Assembly (NCBI GenBank): GCA_002422545.1
Contig: DIWF01000029.1
Coordinates: 1 to 23,116 of the forward strand
Origin: Firmicutes bacterium UBA6113
GTDB lineage: Bacteria; Bacillota; Clostridia; Tissierellales; Sedimentibacteraceae
Direction of reading: 5' to 3'
Length of the DNA: 23,116 nt
The position numbers and the translations under genes are program-made. The notes under the pieces were generated by a model that was not told where the DNA came from, made no database searches, and saw only the letters and a list, made by a program, of their open reading frames with translations. This document shows, piece after piece, positions 1 through 7,218 of the stretch. Every line of letters starts with the position of its first letter. Positions within the stretch are counted from its first letter, which is position 1.

Positions 1-148
1 TTTCAAATGCTACAGCTTCTCCAGTGCCATATCTTTCATGCAATGTCTTTGTAATTGCTGCTGTTAAAGTAGTCTTACCATGATCAACGTGGCCAATTGT
101 ACCAATGTTAACATGTGGTTTTGTTCTTTCAAATTTCTGTTTTGCCAT
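1..148 (-). CDS. tuf: Elongation factor Tu, N-terminal part (cut by window edge)
   Basis: Only the first 49 codons are in the window; the gene runs off the left edge. The visible protein begins MAKQKFERTKPHVNIGTIG and carries the G1 (P-loop) motif GHVDHGKT at residues 19-26, followed by TLTAAITKTLHERYGTGEAVAF. This is the near-invariant start of bacterial EF-Tu, the GTPase that delivers aminoacyl-tRNA to the ribosome. The start is fixed by a GGGAGG Shine-Dalgarno at 155-160, six bases before the ATG. The gene lies 39 bases downstream of tRNA-Thr and is probably transcribed with it from the promoter at 293-321. Whether this is the only tuf copy cannot be told here. Confidence 0.97.
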   Translation of the reverse strand, partial: MAKQKFERTKPHVNIGTIGHVDHGKTTLTAAITKTLHERYGTGEAVAFE

Positions 149-187
149 TTTATTCCTCCCGAGTTATTATTTTTTTAAAATAAGATT

Positions 188-263
188 TGGAGCCTACGAG
201 CAGACTCGAACTGCCGACCTCTACATTACCAATGTAGTGCTCTACCGCCTGAGCTACATAGGC
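188..263 (-). tRNA. tRNA-Thr (anticodon GGT), CCA encoded
   Basis: A 76-nt cloverleaf reads on the minus strand. The acceptor stem is GCCTATG pairing with CGTAGGC with one G-U pair, then discriminator T and an encoded CCA (188-190). The D arm is GCTC/GAGC. The anticodon stem CTACA/TGTAG encloses the loop TTGGTAA, giving anticodon GGT, which reads Thr codons ACC/ACU. The T arm contains the expected GTTCGAGTC. It lies just upstream of tuf and has its own strong promoter. Confidence 0.96.
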
Positions 264-292
264 ATTACGTCACTTCTTTGTTAGCAAAATTT

Positions 293-321
293 ATTATACC
301 AACAAAGTAAAAATAAATCAA
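293..321 (-). promoter_or_regulatory. SigA-type promoter for tRNA-Thr-tuf
   Basis: On the minus strand, -35 TTGATT (316-321) and a perfect -10 TATAAT (293-298) are separated by exactly 17 bases. The predicted start falls near 286, about 20 bases before the mature tRNA 5' end, which would leave a short leader for RNase P to remove. Confidence 0.8.
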
Positions 322-370
322 TAGTAAAAATAGCAGAATAGCATACAAATTTATCCGATTGGGTTATGGC

Positions 371-392
371 ATAATAAAAGGGCTTACGCCCT
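371..392 (-). terminator. Short intrinsic terminator after sigH
   Basis: On the minus strand the stem AGGGC, loop GTAA, stem GCCCT (379-392) is followed by TTTATTAT. The stem begins immediately after and partly overlaps the sigH stop codon. The T-tract is interrupted, so termination may be partial. Confidence 0.55.
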
Positions 393-1039
393 CAATTAAT
401 CATATAGAGTTTTTCTTTGTTGCTGCAGAATTTTCTTTTCACTCTTTGAAGCGCATTATCTATGGATTTAATGCTCTTGTTCAAGACTAAAGATATTTCT
501 TCGTAGCTCTTGCCTTCTTCATATTCTGTAAGGACTTCTATCTCGAACTTGCTCAGCAATTTCCTTGCCAGTTCATAATATAAATTTTTTTCTTCTTCAT
601 TAATATACACAATTTCCGGATTAAGTGTTTCTGAACTAAAATAATAGTCAAAGACTGGCGAATCGTTTTCCGTTTCAATACAATCGTACAGAGAAACGTT
701 CTTGAACATATGTGTATTGGTCTTTCTGATTGCAGAAATAACCTGTCTTCTTACACACACTTCAGCATATGTCCTGAATTTTGATCCAAATTTTCTGTCA
801 TAGCTGTTAACTGCCTTTATGAGACCGATCATAGCTTCCTGGAACAAATCATCCTTCCCTCCGCCTATGATAAAAAAAGAACTGGTTATTCTCTTAACTA
901 CATATGTATATCTTTTATATAGACATTCTTCGGCGTATTTATCTCCGTCATTTTTCTTTGCTACCAGCTCTTCGTCGGAATAATCGTAATAATCGTCTAA
1001 ATTACAAATATAATTGTCAAATATAACAACCGGTATCAT
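392..1039 (-). CDS. sigH: RNA polymerase sigma-H factor (sporulation/transition state)
   Basis: This 215-residue sigma-70 family protein is close in length to Bacillus subtilis SigH (about 218). Region 2 is seen as DDLFQEAMIGLIKAVNSYD and KFRTYAEVCVRRQVISAIRK. Region 4 near the C-terminus is YEEGKSYEEISLVLNKS followed by KSIDNALQRVKRK, a hallmark of the SigH group. SigH directs early sporulation genes, including those that raise Spo0A and SigF levels. The start is set by GGAGG five bases upstream of the ATG. It follows rae1 in the classical cysS-mrnC-rlmB-rae1-sigH order, but has its own full-consensus SigA promoter just after the rae1 stop, so it need not depend on the operon promoter. Confidence 0.95.
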   Translation of the reverse strand: MIPVVIFDNYICNLDDYYDYSDEELVAKKNDGDKYAEECLYKRYTYVVKRITSSFFIIGGGKDDLFQEAMIGLIKAVNSYDRKFGSKFRTYAEVCVRRQVISAIRKTNTHMFKNVSLYDCIETENDSPVFDYYFSSETLNPEIVYINEEEKNLYYELARKLLSKFEIEVLTEYEEGKSYEEISLVLNKSIKSIDNALQRVKRKFCSNKEKLYMIN

Positions 1040-1074
1040 AATGCCCTCCGCAAAAATCTATCAAATATATGGAA

Positions 1075-1103
1075 ATTATATCCACAATTACATTTAATGT
1101 CAA
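1075..1103 (-). promoter_or_regulatory. Full-consensus SigA promoter for sigH
   Basis: On the minus strand TTGACA (1098-1103), a 17-base spacer, and TATAAT (1075-1080) match the SigA consensus at 12 of 12 positions. It starts five bases downstream of the rae1 stop codon and lies 35 bases upstream of the sigH ATG. Confidence 0.88.
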
Positions 1104-1107
1104 CACC

Positions 1108-1623
1108 TTACATGCTTCTTCGAAGTTTTTCCAACTTTTCCAAAGTATCAGAGTCTAAAACAAGGTCAATATTTGTTCCTTTTTGTCGAGGTTTCTCGGT
1201 TTTTGTTCTTATATCCTTTTTTGTGTTTTCAAGCTCCAAAATCATTTCCTGAGCAGAAATTCTTGTTCCTCCTCTGGAAATGACTATCTGCTGAATTGCG
1301 CTGTCAGATGTTGCAACCTGAACTCTTTCATATCTTCCTATCTTGTCCAGCTGCTTTTCAATGTAGCTGTCTGCAGTTTCGTGTTCCTTTGTATAAACAA
1401 CTTCAACGCCTGCAAACTTCTCCATTTTTTCAAGGCTTCCCTTAACCAGGTGCGCATCAAAAACCACAATAACCTTCAATCCTGTGTATGCCTGATATTC
1501 TATTAAAAGTTCAACAAGTTTGTTTCTGCTGTTTGCAATGTTTTTTACATCCCTGTAATATTGCCACTGGTTTATTATGTTGTATCCGTCTATAAACAGG
1601 TATTCTTTTTTTGTCCTTGGCAT
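1108..1623 (-). CDS. rae1: Rae1/YacP-type NYN-domain ribosome-associated endoribonuclease
   Basis: This 171-residue NYN (PIN-like) domain protein opens with YLFIDGYNIINQW and carries the acidic residues expected of the fold: D12, D54 (VVFDAH), D83 (ETADSYIE) and D105 (ATSDSAIQ). B. subtilis Rae1 (YacP) cleaves mRNA in the ribosomal A site. Family and gene order (mrnC-rlmB-rae1-sigH) support the same assignment; activity is inferred. The stop of rlmB and the ATG here are separated by one base, and the Shine-Dalgarno AGAGG lies inside the end of rlmB, so translation is probably coupled. The C-terminal 35 residues are charged and Lys-rich, consistent with RNA contact. Confidence 0.9.
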   Translation of the reverse strand: MPRTKKEYLFIDGYNIINQWQYYRDVKNIANSRNKLVELLIEYQAYTGLKVIVVFDAHLVKGSLEKMEKFAGVEVVYTKEHETADSYIEKQLDKIGRYERVQVATSDSAIQQIVISRGGTRISAQEMILELENTKKDIRTKTEKPRQKGTNIDLVLDSDTLEKLEKLRRSM

Positions 1624-1624
1624 T

Positions 1625-2353
1625 TTAAATATTCCTCTGCTTCATTACTTCATAAATAATTATGGAAGCAGCACAGGACGCATTCAATGAATTGATTTTT
1701 CCCTTCATAGGAATTTTAACAAGAGTGTCGCATTTTTCCTTTACAAGTCTGCCTATTCCTGCTCCTTCACTTCCAATGACAAGTCCAACCGGAACATCGA
1801 ATTTTTCATCACCTACATTATTTCCTGCCATATCAGCTCCGTAAATCCACAGTCCCTTTTTTTGAAGTTCTTCAATTGCACTGACTATGTTTGTGACTCT
1901 TGCAACAGGAAGAAATTCAACAGCTCCCGCCGAAGATTTTGCAACAACCCCGTTTACCTGTGCCGCCCTTCTTTTTGGTATGATGACTCCGTGTGCTCCC
2001 AAACATTCTGCTGTACGGATAATTGCTCCGAGGTTATGAACGTCCGTTATTTCATCAAGAATTATCACAAAAGGTTTTTCACCCTTATGTTTTGCAAAAT
2101 CAAGTATATCGTCAATTTCCTTGTATTCATATTCCATGGCCTCTGCTATGATTCCCTGGTGTCTTTTGTTTTCGCTCAATCTGTCTAAAAGTGCTTTATC
2201 CACATTTTTAACAAGTATATTTTTTGCCTTTGCAAGTTCAAGTATTTTATTCATGGAGCCCTGGGCAGCTTCTCTGCTTATTAATATTGTATCTATCTGG
2301 GCATCGCTTCTAAGTGCTTCCATTACCGGGTTTTTACCCTCAATTATTCTCAT
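1625..2353 (-). CDS. rlmB: 23S rRNA (guanosine-2'-O-)-methyltransferase, TrmH/RlmB family
   Basis: This SPOUT-class methyltransferase uses S-adenosylmethionine to 2'-O-methylate a guanosine in the 23S rRNA peptidyl-transferase centre (Gm2251 in E. coli). It has an N-terminal substrate-binding domain (about residues 1-75) and a knotted catalytic domain. The three SPOUT motifs are visible: NLGAIIRTAECLGAHGVIIP, GLVIGSEGAGIGRLV, and IPMKGKINSLNASCAASI. The ATG at 2353 (MRIIEGKNPVMEAL) was chosen because AAAGG and GAGG lie at usable distances; the earlier TTG at 2371 and ATG at 2362 have no properly spaced ribosome site. It overlaps the 3' end of mrnC by 14 bases, which implies translational coupling. 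Confidence 0.94.
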   Translation of the reverse strand: MRIIEGKNPVMEALRSDAQIDTILISREAAQGSMNKILELAKAKNILVKNVDKALLDRLSENKRHQGIIAEAMEYEYKEIDDILDFAKHKGEKPFVIILDEITDVHNLGAIIRTAECLGAHGVIIPKRRAAQVNGVVAKSSAGAVEFLPVARVTNIVSAIEELQKKGLWIYGADMAGNNVGDEKFDVPVGLVIGSEGAGIGRLVKEKCDTLVKIPMKGKINSLNASCAASIIIYEVMKQRNI

Positions 2354-2801
2354 GTTCCTCATCCTTTTCAATTATTTCAATAATTTTCTCAAAAAGCTCC
2401 ATCAACCTGTCCAGTTCATCATTTAAATACAAGTATCCCACCAAGGCTTCAAAACCTGTGGCATACCTGTAATCCATAAGCTCTGCATTTTTGGGGGATG
2501 ATGTTACTTTGGCATTTCGTCCTCTTTTTACTATTGTTTTTTCCTCATCTGTAAGTTCATTGTCAAGCTTTTTTACAATATAAGCCTGAGCCTTTGCCTT
2601 TACAAATTTCACAGTGAGGCGGTGCATCTTGTTTACGCTAATGTCGTTGTTTTTTATGATGTAGCTTCTCACCAACATCTCATAAACAGCATCACCTGCA
2701 TAAGCTAGTTGTGCAGGTGAATACATTGTCGTATCTTTTGATGGTTTATTGCTTGCTGCTGCAAGAATTTCAAATTCTAAGTTTAATTTATTTTCTTCCA
2801 A
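2340..2801 (-). CDS. mrnC: Mini-ribonuclease III (23S rRNA maturation)
   Basis: This 153-residue protein is a stand-alone RNase III catalytic domain with no double-stranded-RNA-binding domain, as in Mini-III. The RNase III signature appears as LAYAGDAVYEMLVRSY with catalytic D37, and the second acidic site as ATGFEALVGYLYL with E118. Mini-III dimers trim the 23S rRNA termini in Firmicutes. The residues HRLTVKFVKAKAQA and RGRNAKVTSSPK match the family. It overlaps the end of cysS by 19 bases and the start of rlmB by 14, so three genes in a row overlap. The very acidic C-terminus (EKDEEHENN) is encoded by the overlap with rlmB. Confidence 0.95.
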   Translation of the reverse strand: MEENKLNLEFEILAAASNKPSKDTTMYSPAQLAYAGDAVYEMLVRSYIIKNNDISVNKMHRLTVKFVKAKAQAYIVKKLDNELTDEEKTIVKRGRNAKVTSSPKNAELMDYRYATGFEALVGYLYLNDELDRLMELFEKIIEIIEKDEEHENN

Positions 2802-4192
2802 TTTACACCTTGTCTTGTATCTTCCAGCACAATTCCCTTTTCCAGAAGCTCTGCTCTTATGGAATCTGCCAGCTGATAGTCTTTATTTTTCTTGGCATCC
2901 TGTCTTTTTTGAATCATTTCTTCAATGTAATCTGCAAGTTCATCGTGTATTTCAACTGTCTCTTCTTTCAAAAGATCAAGAGACAAAACTTTTTCAAAAT
3001 CAGCAACAAGATCTAATTTCTGGCTGTTGTTTAAGTCTTCAGTCTTGAGCATGTCAAACAAAACAGTGATGGCATTTGCAGTGTTCAAATCGTCTTCAAG
3101 GCATTTCTTGAATTCTTCCTTGTATTTTACAGCTGCCTGTTCATTTGCTTGTTTGTTGTCAGCATTGTCTTTTATTGTCTTTACTCTGCTTTTTAATTTA
3201 GTGTATGCATTTTCAGCAGAAGCAAGCGAATCAAAAGAAAATGCAAGCTGTTTTCTGTAATGGGAGTTAAGTACAAAATATCTGTAAGACAAAGGATTGA
3301 AACCTTTTTTCTCAATCAGGGACAGCGTCAAGAACTCTCCTTTTGATTTGCTCATCTTACCGTCATTGTCAATTAAAAACTCACCATGCCACCAGTATTT
3401 GACCCATTCTTTTCCGGTGTAGCTTTCGGTTTGAGCAATTTCATTTGTGTGGTGAACAGGTATGTGGTCAACGCCGCCGCAGTGAATATCCATTTGTTCT
3501 CCAAGGTTTACGAGGCTTATTACAGAACACTCTATATGCCAACCCGGGTAACCCACACCCCAGGGGGAATCCCATTTCATTGCCTGGTTTTCAAACTTTG
3601 ATTTTGTAAACCACAGCACAAAATCCTGAGGATTTTTCTTGTGAACATCAACTTCCACATCTTCTCTGGAAGCGGTTCTGAGCTGGTCTAAGTCCATGCC
3701 GGACAGTTTTGTGTAGTTTTCAACTTTTGTTATGTCAAAATATACATTTCCATTTGCAATGTATGTGAATCCCTTTTTTTCCAGCCCCTTTATGAATTCA
3801 ATGTATTGATCTATATAATCTGTTGCTTTGGCCACAACGTCGGCTTTTTTAATGTTGAGACTATCCATGTCTCTAAAAAAAGCATCTGTGTAATGCTGTG
3901 CAATTTCCCATACAGTCTTGTTTTCCCTCTTGGCACCCTTGAGCATTTTATCTTCGCCGTCATCGGCATCCGACTCCAAGTGTCCAACGTCTGTTATATT
4001 CATTACCCTTTTTACAGGATAACCTATGTATCTCAATGTTTTTTCAAGCACGTCCTCATGTATGTACGTCCTTAAATTGCCCAAATGAGCATAATTATAT
4101 ACAGTTGGTCCGCATGTGTACATTTTTACCGAATTTTCATCTATAGGTTTAAAATCTTCAATAGATCTTGATAGTGTATTATAAAGTTTCAT
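2783..4192 (-). CDS. cysS: Cysteinyl-tRNA synthetase
   Basis: This 469-residue class I synthetase charges tRNA-Cys. The HIGH-equivalent is HLGN (36-39) in CGPTVYNYAHLGNLRTYI; the KMSKS loop is at 279-283. Zinc ligands C27, C222, H247 and E251 are all present (MYTCGPT, HIECS, VHHTNE). The ATG at 4192 (MKLYNTLSRS) is chosen over a longer frame reaching 4270 because a GGGGAG ribosome site lies nine bases upstream and the extra residues would span the promoter. It is first in the cysS-mrnC-rlmB-rae1 operon; cysE, often upstream in Bacillus-type operons, is absent, and a divergent amidase gene is there instead. No T-box leader fits between promoter and gene. Confidence 0.97.
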   Translation of the reverse strand: MKLYNTLSRSIEDFKPIDENSVKMYTCGPTVYNYAHLGNLRTYIHEDVLEKTLRYIGYPVKRVMNITDVGHLESDADDGEDKMLKGAKRENKTVWEIAQHYTDAFFRDMDSLNIKKADVVAKATDYIDQYIEFIKGLEKKGFTYIANGNVYFDITKVENYTKLSGMDLDQLRTASREDVEVDVHKKNPQDFVLWFTKSKFENQAMKWDSPWGVGYPGWHIECSVISLVNLGEQMDIHCGGVDHIPVHHTNEIAQTESYTGKEWVKYWWHGEFLIDNDGKMSKSKGEFLTLSLIEKKGFNPLSYRYFVLNSHYRKQLAFSFDSLASAENAYTKLKSRVKTIKDNADNKQANEQAAVKYKEEFKKCLEDDLNTANAITVLFDMLKTEDLNNSQKLDLVADFEKVLSLDLLKEETVEIHDELADYIEEMIQKRQDAKKNKDYQLADSIRAELLEKGIVLEDTRQGVNWKKIN

Positions 4193-4223
4193 AAGAAATC
4201 TCTCCCCTCGTGACTTTAAAATC

Positions 4224-4252
4224 ATTATATAATACAGTTCCTTGACTATCAA
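4224..4252 (-). promoter_or_regulatory. SigA-type promoter of the cysS operon
   Basis: On the minus strand TTGATA (4247-4252), 17 bases, TATAAT (4224-4229). The predicted start near 4217 leaves a leader of only about 25 bases before the cysS ATG at 4192, too short for a T-box. Confidence 0.8.
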
Positions 4253-4294
4253 GTATTTTTTCGCCAACAATTTTTTAATGTAATTAAACTGTAA

Positions 4295-4322
4295 TGGATA
4301 TTTTGTCGATAAATGTTATAAT
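4295..4322 (+). promoter_or_regulatory. Candidate promoter for the amidase, with a Spo0A-box-like site
   Basis: On the plus strand TATAAT (4317-4322) is preceded at 16 bases by TGGATA (4295-4300), a weak -35. Between them lies TTGTCGAT (4303-4310), a 7 of 8 match to the Spo0A box TTGTCGAA. The -10 is clear; the -35 and the Spo0A site are inferred. Confidence 0.4.
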
Positions 4323-4371
4323 TTTCATACCTTGACATCAATATTTAATTCATTCAAAAAAGGGGGAAAAA

Positions 4372-5784
4372 ATGAAAAAAATATTACTGTTGGCTTCAAT
4401 TATCCTTGCATTGTCAATGCCTGAGGCATTGGGTGCCGAAATAGGCTACACAAACATCTCAAACATTGCTCTTTACAAAAGCGCAAATTATTCCTCAAAC
4501 GTTACAGACACCTTGAGGATGAACAGCAGGGTTTCCATAGTTAATGAAAAGGCAGACTGGTACAATGTAAAAACTCTGGACGGCAAAACAGGCTGGATTG
4601 AAAAATACTTCATTACTGTTCCGGCTGATAAATACGTTGTAAACAATACGGAAAATTTTATCAACATCAGGACGTCTCCTGCCACGAGCTCCAAACAAGT
4701 GGGACAGCTTTCTCCGGGAAGCAAGGCAAAATATATCGATACATACCACAGCTGGCACATAATCGAATACAAGGGCAAGGAATATTACATAGCAAGCTGG
4801 CTTACAGATATTGAATATGATGAATCTGAAAAAATATATTTTCTTTATGACAACATCAACATCAGGGACACTGACAGTGTGAGTGGAAATGTTGTTGCAC
4901 AAGGAAACAGGTATGATAGTTATGAAGTTTGCGGAGAAAAAAGCGGCTGGCTTAAATTAGAACTTCCTGACGGACAGTTCGGATACGTTGCAGCGTGGCT
5001 CACCACATACAACATGAACTATTATTCTGAAGGAACCTTATCTTACAAGAAAACCACCGATGATCTTAATATCAGGACAGGCCCTTCAACAAAAGACAAA
5101 AAAATACTTTCAATAAAAAAAGGGACAGACGTTACAGTTGTCCATACAGAAGACGGGTGGGACAAAATTGTTGATAAAAATGGAAACGTGGGCTGGTGCA
5201 ACAATTCTTATTTAAAGGAAGTGCTCCCATTGTCAGGCAAAAAAATACTTCTTGATCCTGGACACGGCGGCAAGGATCCGGGCAGTATAAGCTTCACCGG
5301 AAAGTTTGAAAAATATGTGAACATGGATGTTGCCCTGAACCTGAAAAAGAATCTTGAAAGTCTTGGAGCAACGGTTTATCTCACCAGAGAAGGTGACACA
5401 TACATAAAAAATTCCGAAAGAGGACGAATGGCAGACAAACTTGGATGCGACATACTTCTTTCCATACACCACAACTCACTTAACAACAGCGATTATTTTG
5501 GTTTGTCAACTTACTACAACACAATCAATTTCAAAGATAAAAAGTACGGGTACGATTTAGCTGAAGCAATATACTTAAATGCCGTGACAGTAAACGGAGT
5601 GTACAGGGACGGAATACTTGACAGAAACTACGAGGTTCTGAGAGAAACTAAGACTCCGGCAGCTTTGATAGAAATAGGATTCATGTCTAATCCTAAGGAA
5701 GAAATGAACATTCACAACTCCAGCTTTCAAAATATAGTTGTTGAAAAAATAGCAGCCGGTATAACGGACTACTTTAATAATTAA
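4372..5784 (+). CDS. Secreted N-acetylmuramoyl-L-alanine amidase with four SH3b domains
   Basis: This 470-residue protein cuts the bond between muramic acid and the peptide stem in peptidoglycan. An N-terminal signal peptide (about 1-22, MKKILLLASIILALSMPEAL) is followed by four bacterial SH3-like wall-binding repeats at roughly 28-84, 88-148, 153-215 and 226-286; repeats 2, 3 and 4 carry the typical NIR motif (FINIRTSP, INIRDTD, LNIRTGPS). The C-terminal Amidase_3 domain (about 289-470) has all zinc/catalytic residues: H298 (DPGHGG), E313, H366 (SIHHN) and E434 (IEIGFMSN). A strong AGGGGG-type ribosome site precedes the ATG. It is divergent from cysS and convergent with the patatin gene; its TAA stop lies within a heptad-repeat element. 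Sporulation, germination or vegetative wall turnover are all possible roles. Confidence 0.92.
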   Translation: MKKILLLASIILALSMPEALGAEIGYTNISNIALYKSANYSSNVTDTLRMNSRVSIVNEKADWYNVKTLDGKTGWIEKYFITVPADKYVVNNTENFINIRTSPATSSKQVGQLSPGSKAKYIDTYHSWHIIEYKGKEYYIASWLTDIEYDESEKIYFLYDNINIRDTDSVSGNVVAQGNRYDSYEVCGEKSGWLKLELPDGQFGYVAAWLTTYNMNYYSEGTLSYKKTTDDLNIRTGPSTKDKKILSIKKGTDVTVVHTEDGWDKIVDKNGNVGWCNNSYLKEVLPLSGKKILLDPGHGGKDPGSISFTGKFEKYVNMDVALNLKKNLESLGATVYLTREGDTYIKNSERGRMADKLGCDILLSIHHNSLNNSDYFGLSTYYNTINFKDKKYGYDLAEAIYLNAVTVNGVYRDGILDRNYEVLRETKTPAALIEIGFMSNPKEEMNIHNSSFQNIVVEKIAAGITDYFNN

Positions 5785-5797
5785 GAATTAAGAGGAT

Positions 5798-5882
5798 TTG
5801 TAGGGGCGGGTCTTGTGCCCGCCCGTGTTATTAATTCAATAATTTTGTTATCTGCGGGAGGACACGAGGTCCTCCCCTACAA
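5798..5882. repeat. REP/BIME-like GC-rich palindromic element, copy 1
   Basis: The outer inverted repeat TTGTAGGGG (5798-5806) / CCCCTACAA (5874-5882) encloses two hairpins: GGGCGGG/CCCGCCC (5804-5810, 5818-5824) and GGGAGGAC/GTCCTCCC (5856-5863, 5869-5876). Each half is a copy of one ~26-base palindromic unit beginning GTAGGGG and ending CCCG, in inverted orientation with 28 AT-rich bases between them. It is far more GC-rich than its surroundings. A second, more compact copy is at 14600-14653. Confidence 0.75.
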
Positions 5883-5940
5883 CCCGTGAATCATATTTCA
5901 TCTCAACATGTCAAATTATCGATACTCATCATAAAACTAA

Positions 5941-5965
5941 ATCAGGGCATGCGCCCTGATTTTTC
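5941..5965 (+). terminator. Intrinsic terminator between amidase and patatin genes
   Basis: Stem ATCAGGGC, loop ATGC, stem GCCCTGAT (5941-5960), then TTTTT on the plus strand. On the minus strand the same stem is followed by TTTAGTTTTA, so it can also serve the patatin operon arriving from the other side. Confidence 0.75.
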
Positions 5966-6000
5966 ATTTAATTCTTCATTCTTAACTCATAATTCTTAAT

Positions 6001-7209
6001 TTACAAAAATATTTCTGCGAAAATTTCCGATATTATATCTTCTTTTACCGCCAGTGACAATAATTTGTTTCGCTTTACAAACGCAGGAACATTTTTTGTG
6101 AATAGAAGCGGTTTTTCAATAAACTTCTTTGCAGTGAGCTCCATAAATTCCTTGGCTGAGTAGATTTTATATCTTTCCAAGTCATATTTTTCAGCTATTC
6201 TTTCCGTGAGACGAAGCAAGATATCCTGATAATCGTTCTTTCCTTTCATGTCAAGGATGGATTCAAGCCTTGGAAGTATTTTTTCAAAAAGCATTCGCTC
6301 CTCACAAACATCTTCAAAGCCTAGCAGCATTCCTATATTTTCAATCTTTTCCTTATGTTGAAACAAAAAGTTCACCAAGACGCGGATGAATTCACCCTCA
6401 AATGGAGTGCAGTAGTATCTGTATCCTTTAAGGTGTTTAAAAACCTTCATGGCGTCGTAATATCCGAGCTTAATGAGTTCTTCAGCCTTTTCCCTGTTGA
6501 AATCAAGGGATCCGAACATTCCACCAAGACCTTCTGCCGGCTGTATGTAGATGATGTTTAAGTCTTTTGTTTTTACCTTTTTTACAATTCCTATTGCCAT
6601 AGTCCTTACGGCAATTATATTTTTGAATCCTTTTTTTGCAAGAAGGCTTATGGGAAGATTGTCATAAAATCCTCCGTCCAGGTATTTCTTGCCATCCATC
6701 TCTTCTATCCTGAAAGCAGGGAGATTTGCGCTTGCAAGCAGAAAATCAACCAGCTTGCCTTCAGGTATATCTTCTTTATAAAGTTCAAGAGGCTTTTTGT
6801 CTGTCATGTTGACTGTTACAATTCCAAAATCGATGTTAGACTTTCTAATTTTATCCTCGTCAACATATGTGTCAAAGAGCTCCCTCATTTTTGTTGTATC
6901 AAGTCCACGGTTGTTTAAAATTTCCTTTGACTGGTGGATTAGATAGGAAAAATTTATTTCCTGCAGATTGAAATTCTTAATATTATCTATTGCCTTCTCG
7001 TCAATATCAAACAGTTCATGGGAATTTACATTGTACCACACTTTTTCAAGCAGCTCGTAATCCCCCTGAACCATCAAGGCTCCATTTATGGCTCCTATTG
7101 AAGTTCCTGCAATTCCACCTATTTCCACGCCAAGCTCCATAAGAGCCTTGTATGCTCCTACATGGTAGGACCCCTTTGCGCCTCCGCCTTCTAAAACCAA
7201 TCCAAACAT
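6001..7209 (-). CDS. Patatin-like phospholipase family protein
   Basis: This 402-residue cytoplasmic protein has no signal peptide. The N-terminal patatin fold has the oxyanion motif GGGAKG (8-13), nucleophile elbow GTSIG with S37, and the catalytic-dyad Asp in DGGFYDNLP (D178), so it should be an active Ser/Asp lipid acyl hydrolase. About 200 residues follow the patatin domain; they are helical and charged and I do not recognise them. The substrate is unknown; members of this family act on membrane phospholipids or lipid esters. The gene starts nine bases after the ACT-domain gene stop with a good AGGAG site, so it is the last gene of the thrC-thrB-ACT operon, an unexpected partner for threonine synthesis. 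The stop abuts a heptad-repeat element. Confidence 0.9.
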   Translation of the reverse strand: MFGLVLEGGGAKGSYHVGAYKALMELGVEIGGIAGTSIGAINGALMVQGDYELLEKVWYNVNSHELFDIDEKAIDNIKNFNLQEINFSYLIHQSKEILNNRGLDTTKMRELFDTYVDEDKIRKSNIDFGIVTVNMTDKKPLELYKEDIPEGKLVDFLLASANLPAFRIEEMDGKKYLDGGFYDNLPISLLAKKGFKNIIAVRTMAIGIVKKVKTKDLNIIYIQPAEGLGGMFGSLDFNREKAEELIKLGYYDAMKVFKHLKGYRYYCTPFEGEFIRVLVNFLFQHKEKIENIGMLLGFEDVCEERMLFEKILPRLESILDMKGKNDYQDILLRLTERIAEKYDLERYKIYSAKEFMELTAKKFIEKPLLFTKNVPAFVKRNKLLSLAVKEDIISEIFAEIFL

Positions 7210-7218
7210 AACTTTCTC

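Larger units (their letters stand above)
5778..6003. repeat. Heptad-armed inverted element A between convergent genes
   Basis: The left arm (about 5778-5793, AATAATTAAGAATTAAGA) and right arm (about 5967-6003, containing TTCTTCATTCTTAACTC and ATTCTTAATTT) are inverted copies of degenerate AATTAAG heptads. They enclose a REP-like element (5798-5882) and a hairpin terminator (5941-5965). The amidase stop lies in the left arm and the patatin stop abuts the right arm, so the element fills the whole 216-base gap. Two related elements occur at 11415-11513 and 11889-11980. Confidence 0.7.

Noticed and set aside
4193..4371. T-box leader for cysS
   Set aside because: The promoter leaves only about 25 bases before the ATG; no specifier stem or antiterminator is visible.
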